Source: Lepus europaeus (taxonomy: Eukaryota > Chordata > Mammalia > Lagomorpha > Leporidae). From it: a stretch of DNA of 64,000 nt. How positions within the stretch are numbered: position 1 is the stretch's first letter; the number at the start of each line of letters is the position of its first letter. The notes under the pieces are model-generated. The model worked only from the letters and a program-made list of their open reading frames with translations, searched no databases and was not told the origin of the DNA. The stretch spans positions 44,495,468-44,559,467 of the forward strand of contig NC_084838.1 of assembly GCF_033115175.1 (NCBI RefSeq), written 5' to 3'. Shown one piece after another: positions 1-12,317 of the stretch. A program made the translations under genes and the position numbers.

Positions 1-34
1 TTAAATAAAAATTTTTAACCTTGTTTAAATATCT

Positions 35-220
35 GTGTATTTATTTTCATTTTAGTTGAAAGGCAGGGAGAAAAAGATAAAGATTCTTCATAAATAGTCA
101 AATCTTCCACCCACTGGTTTACCTTCTAAATGTCTACAACAGCCATAACTGGGCCAGTTTGAAGCCATGAGCCAGATATCCCATCAATGGAATGCCCATC
201 CCCTGTGGGTAAAATGGACC
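35..220 (-). mobile_element. CSINE, diverged, truncated
   Basis: Read on the minus strand this matches the 3' two-thirds of the lagomorph CSINE: the 'ttgaaaggcaggga' tail side, 'cttccacccactggttt', 'gggccagtttgaagccatgagcc'. The tRNA-like head is missing and divergence is high, so this is an old copy. Confidence 0.7.
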
Positions 221-225
221 TGAGT

Positions 226-845
226 ACTTTTTTTTAACTTTTACTTAATAAATATAAATTTCCAAAGTATAGCTTTTGGATTATAGCAGATTTTCCCCCC
301 CATAACTTCCCTTCCCCTGCAATCATCCCATCTCCCACTCCCTCTCCCATCCCATTCACATCAAGATTCATTTTCAATTCTCTTTATATACAGAAGATCC
401 ATTTAGTATATACTAAGTAAAGATTTCCACAGTTTGCACCCACACAGAAACACAAAGTATAAAGTACTGTTGGAGTACTAGTTATACCGTTAATTCACCT
501 AGTACAACACATGAAGGAAAGAGATCCTACATGGGGAGTAAATGCACAGTGACTCCTGTTGTTGACTTAACAATTGACACTCTTATTTATGGCGTCAGTA
601 ATCACCCAAGGCTCTTGTCATGAGCTGCCAAGGCTATGGAAGCCTCTTGAGTTTGCCAACTTGGATTTTATTTAGACAAGGCCATAGTCCAAGTGGAAGT
701 TCTCTCCTTCCTTCAGAGAAAGGTACCTCCTTCTTTGATGACCCATTCTTTTTGCTGGGATCTCACTCACAGAGATCTTTCATTTAGGTCAACTTTTTTT
801 TTTCCAGAGTGTCTTGGCTTTCCATGCCTGAAATACTCCCTGAGT
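226..845 (-). mobile_element. L1 3' UTR fragment (single-module type)
   Basis: The plus strand starts with the reverse complement of the rabbit L1 terminus ('cttttacttaataaatataaatttcc'), then the pyrimidine-rich block equivalent to the L1 'ggaaggggagagggagcggg' segment and the 'tatatacagaagatc' motif. It runs to 'cttggctttccatgcctg', about 620 bp from the end. It carries one copy of the approx. 160-bp 3' UTR module that is duplicated in the copies near 38, 40.5 and 44.5 kb. 5'-truncated and diverged. Confidence 0.88.
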
Positions 846-1011
846 ACTTAAGCCATCATATGCTGCTTCCTAGTATGTACATTAGTTGGAAACTCAATCA
901 GAATTTGAGGAGATGAAAATGAACTTGGACACTCTGATCATGAGAATGTTCCAAGCAGCAACGTATCCACCATAATTGTTTTATTAATCCCCTCATAATT
1001 GTTTCATTAAT

Positions 1012-1384
1012 TAATTATTTTTTGAAAAGCAGAACTACAAAAAGAAGGAGCTACACACACACAGAGACACACACACACAGAGAGGGAGAGAGAGAATGAG
1101 AGAGAGACAAGGAGACACAGAGACATCTTCCATCTGCTGATTTACTCCCCTAATGTCTCCAACAGTAGAGATTGAAATAGAGTGGAACCAGGAGCCTGGA
1201 ACTCCATCCAGCTGTTCCACATGGGAACAGGGGCCCAAATACTTGTGTCATTCTCTGTTGCTTTTCTTGGAGCATTAAAAAAGGATATGGATCAGAAGAG
1301 GAGCTACTGGGATTCAATTCAATGCCCATATGGGATGCTGGCATTGAAGGCAATGGATTTATCTGCTATACCACAACACTGACA
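1012..1384 (-). mobile_element. CSINE, diverged, near full length
   Basis: Minus-strand CSINE with an expanded CA/GA-rich tail region (1051-1110), the core 'cttccatctgctga', 'cccatatgggatgctggc' and a degraded tRNA-like head ending at 'taccacaacactgac'. Open frames on both strands here (1035-1382) are artefacts of the SINE. Confidence 0.85.
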
Positions 1385-4300
1385 GTCATCATAATTATTC
1401 ATACAGATTCTAGCTGATAGCATGACCCTGTTTCTCCATTCCCATGCAATTTTACCTCACTGATAGAGAATATTGATACACAGAACAAAATTAGAAAGAC
1501 AATTTTGAGTAGAATAGAAAGATATATGGTAGAATGCCAAAACATAACTTTACTGGGCATGAGTGACAGAAAATAAGTATAAAATTAAGGCTGGTCAGGA
1601 ATAATATCAGCGTTTTATGTGTAATTTAAACAAACAGGTATTGGAAGAAGTTTCTGCATAATTATATAGGCTTTTGCAGAGGAAAACATGGCCTGTTGTG
1701 TATAGATGAGGAAGAGAGTGGTAAGACAAATAAATGGACCAGAAAAGATAAAACTCCCTATTGACCATAGTTGAATAATATATTTCTAAAGCACAAAAAT
1801 TTTAAGATTTTATTAAAAAAGTATTCTATCATATATAAATATGTATAATGTATAATTGTGTATGTCAATAATATGGTGAGAATATGTAGCTACTTTTATA
1901 TTTTTATTGTATCATTCTCAATGAATTCTTCTAGTTAGTTTTCTAAGCCTCTAAAATAAGCAATTGTTACAGTTGGTATGATAATGAATGGATATCAAGG
2001 CTATGTAGTGCCCCATGATTTTACAGATAAGATTTTCATTCTCTAGAAGGCAAACAATGTAAAATTCTTTGAATATCTTGTGTTTCTATGAATATAAATA
2101 CAAATTACATGTGAGTCATGAGATCACATTTTCCCTCAGAATTTTCTAGTCTCATATTTGAAGAACATTATAATGTCTAAACAATAATAATTTCTCAACA
2201 AATAGCTAATTCTTATTACTCCCAATATCTTAATATTGATATAAGTTAAGATCTTATTTTATTTATAAATGTTATTAATGCCAATAGGAGTTTTTAATTC
2301 ATTCATTTCATATATTGTAATGACTTTCATCTTCACTGAATTAATTTATATTTTCTTTATACTTCTAAAAATCCCACTTCCAAAAAGTTTATACAATCCA
2401 ATTGGTTGCAAATAATTAGCTGAAAACACTATTATGCATTTAAATATTCTTACTTCTTGGATATTTTTAATGTAATGTGTATTCCAAGAAGAATTATAAT
2501 TATGGTATATATTCATATAGGATTTTGTCTTTTTTAATACATTAATACATTAATAGTATCTATTAGACCTAAAATTAAACTTAAAATGGCAATTAATTTA
2601 GATTACTTTAACTGGCAATTACATTGGTGGCAGGAGATTTTGGTGGTAAACCATGTTCCCTACTCAATTTCCTTTATGTATTTTTTTTTCATGGATATGT
2701 TTAAGAGCAAATGAATCTCACCTATGCCACCTTTCCAGACTACCTTTTTAAATGTTTTATTACTAAGTTATTAGGAAAACATTTTCCATTTCTTTGTGGG
2801 TTCTTGTAATATTTTACATAAAAGATTGATGAAAAAAGCTAGCAAACATTAGTAAGCTGTGGGAACATTAGTAAGCTGTAGACTAGCACTGTCAACAGGG
2901 AAGATTTAGGATTTAGGAAGCCTATTTCTAGTCTACTAGAAGTGACTAATTTCTTAGATGAATGAAAAGAACATTATTAATCACATCCTAGGCCACCAGG
3001 TTAATCTGTGAACTTCCCACCATTGTTACTAGTATACTATATTATCATATATTAACTAGAAGTAGACCCAGAGAAGACTGCCATTACCAAGTGCATTGGA
3101 ATCATACATCTACTGCTTACTGTATGTATCATAATAAACCTCTTTTCTGTCCTTATATATTAGAAAATGAAAACAGGAAAGATTATATTACTGCTCTACT
3201 TGAATAATGGGGAGAATAAAACATAATCCTTAAGAAACTTAAAGCACAGTAGAGCATAAACTGATCATTAACTTGTCAATCAACAAATTTCACTGTTTGC
3301 AAATTAGCGTGATTGTAAGAAATTATATATTTGTTAATTATACCAATTTAATTTATATTTATATTGTGCTGATTTGAGTATTGGACATGTTAGCTATTTT
3401 TCAGAAACCCTGGCTTTCAAAGTTCTAAGCAATGTATGGGAGTCTACCTGAGGTCTTGTGAAGCAAGTGCTCTAACAATAGGAAAACTGAGGGTCTGCTG
3501 TCTTTTATTTTCTCACAATGGTTTCCTACATGAAACCTTTTGGAGATAGTCTATTCTAAAAAAATCAGGGTGGACATTTGTGGATACAGGTAGTAACAGT
3601 GTTTGCTAATGAGTACGGATATCTTCATGGCCAAAACATATCTGCAGATGGTTGGTATCTACAAACTTAATTGTCTATTCAAGTGTCAGATTTCTATATA
3701 ATTGTATTCTATTTTATTTCATATTTCAATACAAATTTCTCATGTTTCCAGAGAAAAGCCATGTGAAACTGTTGTTTGTCATGACTTGGAAAAAATTTTG
3801 GCATTTAAATATATGTCTTGAGATAATTGAAATTAATAAAGTGCATGTTTGTATCATGCTACTAAATGCACAAATCATGATTAATGCATTTTAGCCACAT
3901 TTCCTTCTATGTATAGTTTACAATCATTCATCTTTTTTGCTTAATTCACTTTAAATACAACCAAAAATTTTAAAAAGGACAAAGCTTTATATGTTTAACA
4001 AGAACTCTCTAGATTCTAGAGAAAAAGTTTTCACACATGCACACACACACATATATACACACACACACAGGAGAATAATGAGTCTGAGTTGATAATAAAT
4101 CAGTGTAGTAAAAATGGGAAACATCTATTCTGAACTTCTGATGTTTTCCTTTGAGACTTGTTTTGGAACACCCATTCATCCCATAGTGAAAATTCTAATT
4201 TACTGAACTATTTTGAAAAATAAATTCCTCTCTGTTTCTTTTTTGTACATATTTATTTTTATATAGTATAGAATCATGCCAAATGAAATTAAATTTAAAA

Positions 4301-4837
4301 AGTGTCATTTTACAATTACATTTTTATAAAAGCTAATCATATATATCTTAGCATTATGACTTATGTGACATGGCAAGAACAAAAATTCATTAAATAGAAA
4401 GTAAGTATAGTCAATATACTGACAGTGTTTAATGACTACAGAAAAACATGTTATTATCCTTTTTTATATTTCAAGCTGCTCCAAAGTAAATATTTGCTTC
4501 TTATCAAGCTCAATGTGTCTAATCCATTTTTTCCATCACTGCCAGTAAAGCTCACTATCTTGAATTTCCTGAAAGAAAAGGTTACATTTGTGTCAATCAT
4601 TTGTTTCTCCTGCCTGACACAGATAAAATCAAATTTTCCAATAACTGAAACAAGATTCCTTGCAAGCTATAATGATACTGGAAAAGAACAAAGACAAAAG
4701 TAGCTCAGGGAAATGACATGGAGGTTAAATGAGCTGTTCTTTGTAATGTCTGGTATCCTGATTTTGGGTTTGAATTACATAATGACTCACAACATTAAGA
4801 AATATAGTGGCCATCTGATCACATTTTGATCTCATCA
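1385..4837. other. Unrecognised AT-rich DNA
   Basis: About 3.4 kb without a repeat I can name, an open frame above about 90 codons or a convincing splice-bounded exon. The frames at 3652-3894 and 4425-4703 have AT-driven, low-complexity translations and no recognisable domain. Old L1 or DNA-transposon DNA too diverged to recognise by eye cannot be excluded. Confidence 0.5.
4031..4070. repeat. (CA)n microsatellite, interrupted
   Basis: Alternating CA/TA tract: 'cacacatgcacacacacacatatatacacacacacacagg' reads as two CA blocks separated by a short ATAT block. Confidence 0.9.
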
Positions 4838-5700
4838 AAAGTTTAAAAGACAATACAATTCATATGGATTCACAAGAGACCCAGAATACCTAAAGCAACC
4901 CTAAACAATAAAAATAAAGCTAGGGGCATAAAAATAACCAATTCAAGACATATGAAGGGCAATTATAATAAAAACAGTTTGCCCTTGGCACAAGAATAGA
5001 CATGTTGACAAATAGAGCAAAGACCCCAGTAATTAATTCACATATCTAAAACCAACTGATCTTTGACAAATGAGCAAAAATCACTCCCAGGACAAAGGAC
5101 AGTCTCTTCAACAAATGGTGTTGCAAAAATTGGATCTCCACATCCTGCATAAAATAAGACCCATTCCTTACACCCTAATCAAAAATCAATTCACAAGTGG
5201 ATCAGAGACATAATCTAAGACCTGTGACCCTCAAATTATTAGAAGAATACAGGGGAAACACCACAAGACATTAGCATGGGCAAAGATCTTTTGGATAAGA
5301 CCCCAGAAGTATAGGTAATAAAAGCAAAAATACACTAATGGGATTGAATCCAACTAAAAAGCTTCTGTGCAGCAATGGAACCACTCAACAAAGTAAACAG
5401 GCAACCAACAGAATGGGAGAAATTATTTATAACCTATACATATGATAAAGGATGGATATCCAGAATATATAAGGAGCTCATAAAACTCAACAACAAAATG
5501 AGCAATTCAGTTAAGAAATGGGCAAAAGATATGAACAGGCATTTTTTTTAAAGGATGCAACACAAGTAGCTAACAGACACAAGAAAAGATTCTCAAGATG
5601 ACTAGCCATCAGGGAAATCCATATAAAAACCAAAATGAGGTTTCAACTCAGTCAAGTTAGAATGGCTATCATTCAAAAATCAAAAATAATAAATGCAGGA
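4838..5700 (+). mobile_element. Old L1, ORF2 3' region (left part)
   Basis: Sense-strand L1 ORF2 C-terminal coding DNA, with frameshifts and stops. Landmarks are 'aagctaggggcat', 'agcaaagaccccag', 'acaaatggtgttg', 'tggatatccagaatatataaggagctc' and 'gggaaatccatataaaaaccaaaatgagg'. It continues at 5985 after an insertion of about 285 bp. Its high divergence suggests an old L1M-type element. Confidence 0.85.
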
Positions 5701-5890
5701 TGTTAGGCACTGTGGCATAACAGGTAAAGCTGCCACCTATAGCACCAGAATCCCATAGGGCATCAGTACAAGCTGCAAATAGGCCCAGCTCCAGACTTTG
5801 TGGCCATTCAGGCAGTGTACCAGTGGATGTGAGATCTAATTCTATTTCTGCCTCTCTCTGTCTCTCTGTAACTATTCCTTTCATATACAT
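5701..5890 (+). mobile_element. CSINE, internally deleted, inserted in L1
   Basis: It begins 'ttaggcactgtggcataacaggtaaagctgcc' (head with A-box-like segment), then 'cccataggg' (B-box side), and jumps to 'ccattcaggcagtgtaccagtgga' and 'ctctgtctctctgtaac'. The central 'ccagctctctgctgtggcc' block is largely missing. It splits the surrounding plus-strand L1. Confidence 0.75.
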
Positions 5891-5900
5891 ATATATATGC

Positions 5901-5955
5901 AAATTAATTTCTGGGGTCTTTGTTCTATTTGGCAATGTGTCTAGTCTTGTGCCAA
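5901..5955 (-). mobile_element. Small inverted L1 ORF2 fragment
   Basis: The reverse complement of this stretch aligns by eye over about 54 nt, with roughly seven mismatches, to the plus-strand L1 at 4986-5040 (shared core 'caaagacccca', 'ttggcacaaga'). It lies between the SINE tail and the point where the host L1 resumes, followed by a TATC/TACA-rich stretch (5956-5990). Confidence 0.75.
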
Positions 5956-5984
5956 TCTATATCTATATCTATATATGCATACAT

Positions 5985-6735
5985 ACATATAGTAGCGAGG
6001 ATTTGGGGAAAAAGGTAACCTAATACACTATTGATAGGAATATAAACTAGTAGAACCACTATGGATGAGGGTATGGAGATTCCTCGGAAATCTGAAAATT
6101 TAGCTTCCATATGACTCAGGCTTCCCATACTTGGGGTTTACCCAAAGACATTAAATCAGCATATGAATGAATTATCTGTACCCCCATATTTATAGCAGCT
6201 GAACTCACAATAGCTAAGATATAGCATATACTCAGATGTTCACCAACAAATGACTGAATAAAGAACTTATGGTAAACATACACAATGGAGTACTACTCAG
6301 CTTTAAAAAGACTGAAATCCCACCTTTTGAGCAAAATGGACAAAGTTGGAGACCATTATGCTTAGTGAATAAGCCACTTCTAAAAAGACACATATCATAT
6401 ATTTTCCTAGATTTGTGGTAACTAGTATACAGAGTATAAAAATAGTAATATACATGAGCAAATTGAGATTTTGAGATTTGATCATTGTTTACTTCCTTGT
6501 CTATACTCTTGGCTAACAGTGGCTTTTCTACTTATTACTTTTTAGATTATTTAGTAGACAGTTAAGCTTGTGATTATAAAGAAAATTGACTGTAGGCTAT
6601 GTAAAGATTAAAATAAATATAATAAAAGGGATGATGGGACAATGGGAACAAGGCAGAATAGGGTGTGAAGGATCATTATGTTCTAAAACTGTATATATGA
6701 AATGGACAAAATGTATTCCCTTTTTAGATAAAAAA
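5985..6735 (+). mobile_element. Old L1, ORF2 end and 3' UTR (right part)
   Basis: It resumes the L1 of 4838-5700 at 'tagcgaggatttggggaaaaagg' (consensus-like 'ggcgaggatgtgg') and runs through the ORF2 C-terminus ('ccaaagacattaaa', 'aatggagtactactcag'). The 3' UTR ends at 'gtatatatgaaatggacaaaa...ataaaaaaa'. The reading frame is destroyed. Confidence 0.82.
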
Positions 6736-6736
6736 A

Positions 6737-9120
6737 TTGATTTATTTTTCTTACCTAATGGCTCTGATTACAACTTCCAGGACTAAATTGAATAGTAATA
6801 GTGAAAGTAGGCATTCTTATCTGGTTCCAGATTTAGTGGGAATGCTTCCAACTATTCCCCATTCAATAAGATGTTGGCTTTGTGTTTGTCATAAATTGTC
6901 TTGATTTTGTTGATGAATGTTCCATCTATACCCAATTTGCTTAAGATTTTCATCATGAAAGGATGTCGTGTTTTCTCAAATGCTTTCTCTACATCTATTG
7001 AGGTAATCGTATGGCTTTTGTTCTTTAATTTGTTAATTTTATGTATCACGTTTATTGATTTATGAATGGTGAAACATCCCTACACACCAGACATAAATCC
7101 CAATTGTCCTGGGTAAATGATATTTCTAATGTTTGTTGGATTCAATGAGCTAGTATTTTATTGAAGATTTTTGTGTCTTCATTCATCAGCATTATTGATC
7201 TATAGTTTTCTTTCTCCGTTGAATCTTTTTCTGACTTAGAAAATAAGGTAAAGTTGGCTTTGTAGAAGGAGCTTGGAGGATTCCCTCCCTTTCAGTTATT
7301 TTGAATAGCTTGAGAATAATTGGAATTAGTTCTGCATTAAATGTCTGGTAGAATTCAATGGAGAATGCATCTGGTCATGGGCTTTTCTTTGTTGGGAAGA
7401 TCATATTACTGATTCAATCTCCACCTTGGCTATTGGTCTGTTTAGGTTTTCTCTGTCTTCATGACTCAATTTTGATAAATATATGTGTTCAGGAATCAAT
7501 CCATTTCTTCTAGGTTTCTCAGTTTGTTGGCAAACAGCTCTTTGTAGTAATTCTGATGATCCTTTTTATTTCTGTGCTATCTGTTGTTGCATTTCCTTTT
7601 TCATCTCTGATTTTATTAATTTGGATCTTATCCACTTGTCTTATGGTTAGTTATTCTAATGGTGTATCAATTTGTTTATTTTTTGAAAAAAAAAACTATT
7701 TCACTGATTTTTTGTATTTTTTGTTTCAATTTTGTTTATTTCTTCTCTAATTATTCTTTCCTACTAAATTTGAGTTTGGTTTGTTGTTGTTTTTCAAGAT
7801 TCTTGAGATGCATTGATATCTCAGTTATTTGGTGCCTTTGCAATTTCATGATGTAGGCATCAAATGCTATAAACTTCTCTCTTAACACCGCTTTTTCAGT
7901 ATCTCATAAGTTTTGATATGATGTATTATATTCATTCATTTCCAGATTTTTTTTTATTTCTGTTTTGATTTTTTCTTTAACCCATTGCTCATTCATGACC
8001 ATTTTGTTCAGTCTCCATGTATTTGCATATGTTCTAGAGATTCTTGATTTCTTGATTTTCAGCTTCAATCTATTGTTGTCAGAGAATAGGCATAGTATGA
8101 TTTCAAATTTTTGAAATTTGTTGAGACTTGCTTTATTTCCTAGCATATGGTCTAATTAGAGAGAGTGTCATGCACTAATGAGAATAGTGTGTATGCTGCA
8201 ACTGTGTGATGAAAAGTTCTGTATATATCAGTTAGGTCCATTTGATCTATAGTGTCAGTTATCTCTGTTGTTTCTTTATTGATTTTCTATTTGGTTGATC
8301 TGCCTATTCATGAAAGTGGTATGTTGAATTTCTTTATTACTATTATATTGGAGTCTATGTCTCCCTTTGGTTAACAACATTTCTTTTAAATAGCCATATA
8401 CCCTGTAATTCCATGCATACACATTTATTATAGATACATTAGACTCATCATCCTATGGGAATGACCCCTTAATCATTACATAGTGCCCTTCTTGGTCACT
8501 TTTAATAGTTGTTGTGTTAAAGTCTATTTTGTCTGATATTATGATGGTTACACCTGTTCTTTTTTTCATTTCTGTTAGCATGGAATATCTTTTCCCATCA
8601 TTTCACTTTGCATATGTGTGTATCTTTGTTGATGATGTGTGTTTCTGATAGTCAGCAATGGATGGGTCTCCTTTTTAATCCATTCAGCCAATATGTTTCT
8701 TTTAACTGTAGAGTTGAGGCCATTTACATTCAAGGTGACTATTAATAAGTAATGACTTGGCCCTGTCATTTTTTCCCATAAATATTATTATTGTTTAATT
8801 TGGATTTCCTTTGTTCTTTTACTGGGAGATTTTTGCCTTCACATTCTTCATAATGATGACTATCCTTCTGTGTTTCTGTATTACACATCTTTAAGCATAT
8901 TTTGTAAGCCTGCATGAATAGTGACAAATTCTTTCAATATCTGTTTGTTAAGGAAGGTCTTTAGTTCACCTTCATCCATAAATGAGAACTCTGCAGGCTA
9001 CAGTATTCTGGGTTGACAGTTTTACTTTTTTCTTGAAACTTGGGCTATGTTTCTCCATTCTCTCCTAGTTTGTAGTATTTCTGATAAGTAGTCATCTGTG
9101 AGTCTAATTGGAGTTCCTCT
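6737..9120 (-). mobile_element. Old L1, 3'-less, ORF1 end to ORF2 RT
   Basis: Minus-strand L1. 8575-8769 gives the start of the ORF2 endonuclease domain (ITLNVNGLNS-like, then AEWIKK). 6852-7049 gives RT palm motif A ([15 protein letters not shown]). 8770-9120 is ORF1-like. Many stops and frameshifts make it non-functional. The strand-wise 3' end is cut inside the RT domain, directly beside the A-rich 3' end of the plus-strand L1 at 6735. That is unusual, because L1 copies normally lose their 5' end. Confidence 0.85.
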
Positions 9121-10078
9121 GAAAGTAATCTGGTATTTCTCTGTATCTGGTAATTTCACTCGTCAAATCTCCAGTTCTATCCATTTTGTTACAAAGGTCA
9201 ACATTTCATTCTTTTTTGATTAAGAAATATTATCTTTTGTATATATACTATATTTTCTTTATCCATTCATCTACTGATGAACAGCAAGCTTGATTCCATA
9301 TCTTTGATATTCTGAATGGGCTGTAATATACATCAGGGTGCAGGTAACTCTTCATGTGCTGACATCGTTACCTTTGTGTATGTGGGAGATGAAGGTCACA
9401 TAGAAGATCTATTTTTAAATTTCTGAGGATTCTCCATACTGTTTTCATAATATCTGTACTAATTTGCATTCTTAAAAATGTTTTAGTGTTTTTTTTTTAT
9501 CCACAACCTCCCCATTTTTTTTTTTTTTTACTTTTTAATAATAGCCATTTGACTAGAATAAGGTGATACACCATTGTGGGTTTGACTTGCATTCTTCTGA
9601 TGTGTTTGATGGCCATGTGGATTTCTTCCTTAGAAAAATGTCTGTTCAGATCCTTTGCCCATTTTAGAAAGGTGCTAACTAGATATAGGACACTCTCTTT
9701 AATAAACAGTGGTGGGAAAATTGATTGCCACATGCAGAAGTTGAAACAAGACCTTTACACCCTATACAAAAATTAACTTAAAATTGATCAAATATCTAAA
9801 TGCAAGATCTAAACTAGGAAACTGTTAGAGGAAAACATAGGAAAAACACTCCAAAATCTCAGCATAATGCCTACAAAATGCAGGAAATATAGCAAAATTA
9901 AATGAGGTTATATTGAATTAAGAAACCTCTGCACAACAAAGGGAATAATCAACATATTGAAAAGACAATAGACACAAGGGGAGAAAAGTTTGTAAACTAT
10001 ACATGTGATAAAGGACTAATATCTAGAATATATAAGTAGCTCAAGAAATTCAATGACAAAAAAATCCAGTTGTGAAAG
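9121..10078 (-). mobile_element. L1 with inverted 5' arm (twin-primed)
   Basis: 9121-9683 is minus-strand ORF2 C-terminal DNA; its translation includes [14 protein letters not shown], and it ends in the 'acaaaatggatagaactggag' zone. 9684-10078 is plus-strand ORF2 DNA from the region immediately 5' of it in L1 order ('ataaacagtggtggg', 'atctagaatatataagtagctcaag'). The two arms abut in consensus at the 'aaaatgggcaaaggatctgaacag' region, the expected structure for 5' inversion by twin priming of a minus-strand element. Old and non-coding. Confidence 0.8.
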
Positions 10079-10194
10079 AGATTTGTTTCATTACTTTTGT
10101 GATGTACATAAATGCTGCAGTTATTAAAATTAATAACATTATAAAGATTGTTAGTTTCCAATGTTTTCTATGACAAATCACTGCGGCCTTAGTG

Positions 10195-10585
10195 CTGTAA
10201 GTAGCACATACTCTCCTACAGATCTGGAGAAAGAAGACTGAAATCTATTTCACTTGACTTAAATCAAAGCTTTATGGGGCTGTACTTCTTGAAGGCTGAG
10301 GAAAACCATTTTCTTGGGATTTCCAGCTTCTGGAGGTCACCTGCGTTCCTTGAATTCACTGACATGAGGCTCTTTCCTACATCTTCAAAACCAGCTTCAG
10401 TAGCCATATTGTCTTCTCTCTCTCTACTCAAATCCCTGTTTCTCCTCCCCTCTACAAGGCTTGTGACTACAGTTAGCATCCACTCTGAAAATCCAGGATA
10501 ATCTTCACGTTTCAAAGTCCTCAGCCTGATCATATATGGAAAGTCCCTTTTCCCATATAAAGGAAGGTTCACAGCTTCCAAACTT
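10195..10585. repeat. Probable ancient interspersed repeat, family not named
   Basis: Wording such as 'tttcttgggatttccagcttctggagg', 'catcttcaaaaccagc', 'aatccaggataatctt' and 'caaagtcc' resembles a widespread old mammalian repeat, likely LTR/MaLR-associated. I cannot assign the family without a repeat library. The frames inside (10264-10581 minus, 10274-10501 plus) have no recognised domain. Confidence 0.45.
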
Positions 10586-12006
10586 TAAGAGCTAGCTGTT
10601 CTAAAAAGCCATTATTTAGCATACCACATAATGCATATTTGAAAACCTAAATACAACATACTTCAATTTTTCCAACCATTTTCATATTGGAACTTGTACA
10701 TCGCAAAGATAGTTATTTCTAATTTGTTATTATATTTCATTTGGTTTGTCTTTTTTATTATTTTACATGCTGTGTTAAAATATATTAACTAAAATTTCTA
10801 GGTTTGTATATGTTCTTTTTCTTTCAAAAATTGCTATATTAAATTGTATAGAACACTCAGAATGACAGAACAGAAATCAATATACAATGGATCATTCAAA
10901 TATAAATCTCTTAAGAAATTTAATTTGGCCCAAGTCTCCAGATTCATCAATAATTAAAGAAGGTTTTTTGTTTGTTTGTTTCATTTTGCTTTCTTATGTC
11001 TTCAGGTTACCTATTACAAAGTACAGGGACTGGATATTACTTACACACATATTTTGAGATCCTGTCTTCATCTTTCAGAAAGTCTGGTTTGCTCTGGGGA
11101 ATAGAAATATCCAATTATAAAACCATCTGTTATTTGGATTTTTAGTTATAAATTTAAGATTTTAACTCCTTACCTTGGTATGCAGTTAAGCAAATGAGAA
11201 AAAGTGCGAGTTTAAATTGAGCTCCAGTGTTTTTATTATTCTTTTCAATAAACTCTATAAAATAGAAAGGAAAGGAAGAGCAAACATCTGCCTTTGCCAG
11301 CTGCTAGAGTGTTGAAGAAGTAATGAAATTTCTAGGTATTGCTATACTTTTTCTGTTCCACTGGATCTGTGGCATCTTGCAGTTTTCTTCAGGGTGCTTC
11401 TCTTAAAAAAAGATAATTAAAAACAGAAGATATTTTATGTATACCTTATACTAACCCATGACTTTGAAGCTCTCTGTGGACATATATAGTTTTATGACAG
11501 TCTTTTTCAAAATGTTAACAAAATGTACAGTATTATATGTTATAAAAATAGAAATTAAATTTAAATTATTAATATTATTCTATATCATCATTCTAATAAT
11601 TCAAGCCCATTTAGCAAAGGTATGTTTATAAATAAATTTATAGTGTAATTCTCTGCAAGTAGTTTTTGAGGAGGGATCCCAGAGCTCTCAACAGTTATTT
11701 TCAATACTTGATTTTTTAAATGTTTTTATGTTTTATGAATGAAGCAATCAATGTTTTACATTATTAAAACATAGCATGTAGTATTGTTTGGAAGTGTTGC
11801 AAGACTATGGTTTTATAATTTTAAACATTGATTAATAAAAGGATTTTACCTATATATGAAATTTCCAGGGGTGGGTTTCTTCTTTGCCAAAAAAGTCCAT
11901 TATTTCACAATTGGGCAACAAATAGAAAATTACCTTCAGGCAAATATTCCTTGGTGTTTTTTTGTTTTTTTGTTGTTTTTCAGTATTACTTCTGGAGAGT
12001 TTTCTA
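10586..12006. other. Unrecognised AT-rich DNA
   Basis: No nameable repeat or gene. There are homopolymer-rich stretches (11400-11430; 11955-11985). Confidence 0.5.
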
Positions 12007-12317
12007 TTTAAAAAAAATGTATTTGCTTATTTGAAAGGCAGTGTAGTGAGAGAGAAGCAGAGACAGAGAGATCTTCCATTTACTAGTTCACTCCCCAGAA
12101 GGTTGCAACAGCTGGGACGGGGCCAAGCCAAATCCTGGCGTATGAATTCCCACATGAGTGGTGGCAGCCCAAACACGCAGGCCATCTGCTGGTGCTTTCT
12201 CATGTGCATTAGCTGGGACCTGGATACAAAGTGAAGTGGCCTGGACTTGAACTGGTGCTTATGTGAGATTACAAGTGTCACAAGCGGATGTTTAACCCTT
12301 TGTACCACACAAATGGT
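12007..12317 (-). mobile_element. CSINE, near full length
   Basis: Minus-strand CSINE: A/T head, 'atttgaaaggcagtg', GA-rich tail, 'cttccatttactagttcactcccc', 'ggacttgaactggtgc' (B box), 'gtttaaccctttgtaccacac'. The frames at 11962-12308 are contained in or overlap the SINE. Confidence 0.85.

Noticed and set aside
10264-10581. 105-codon minus frame, protein-like composition
   Set aside because: It coincides with a stretch resembling an ancient interspersed repeat, and the opposite strand is open as well, so coding is unlikely.
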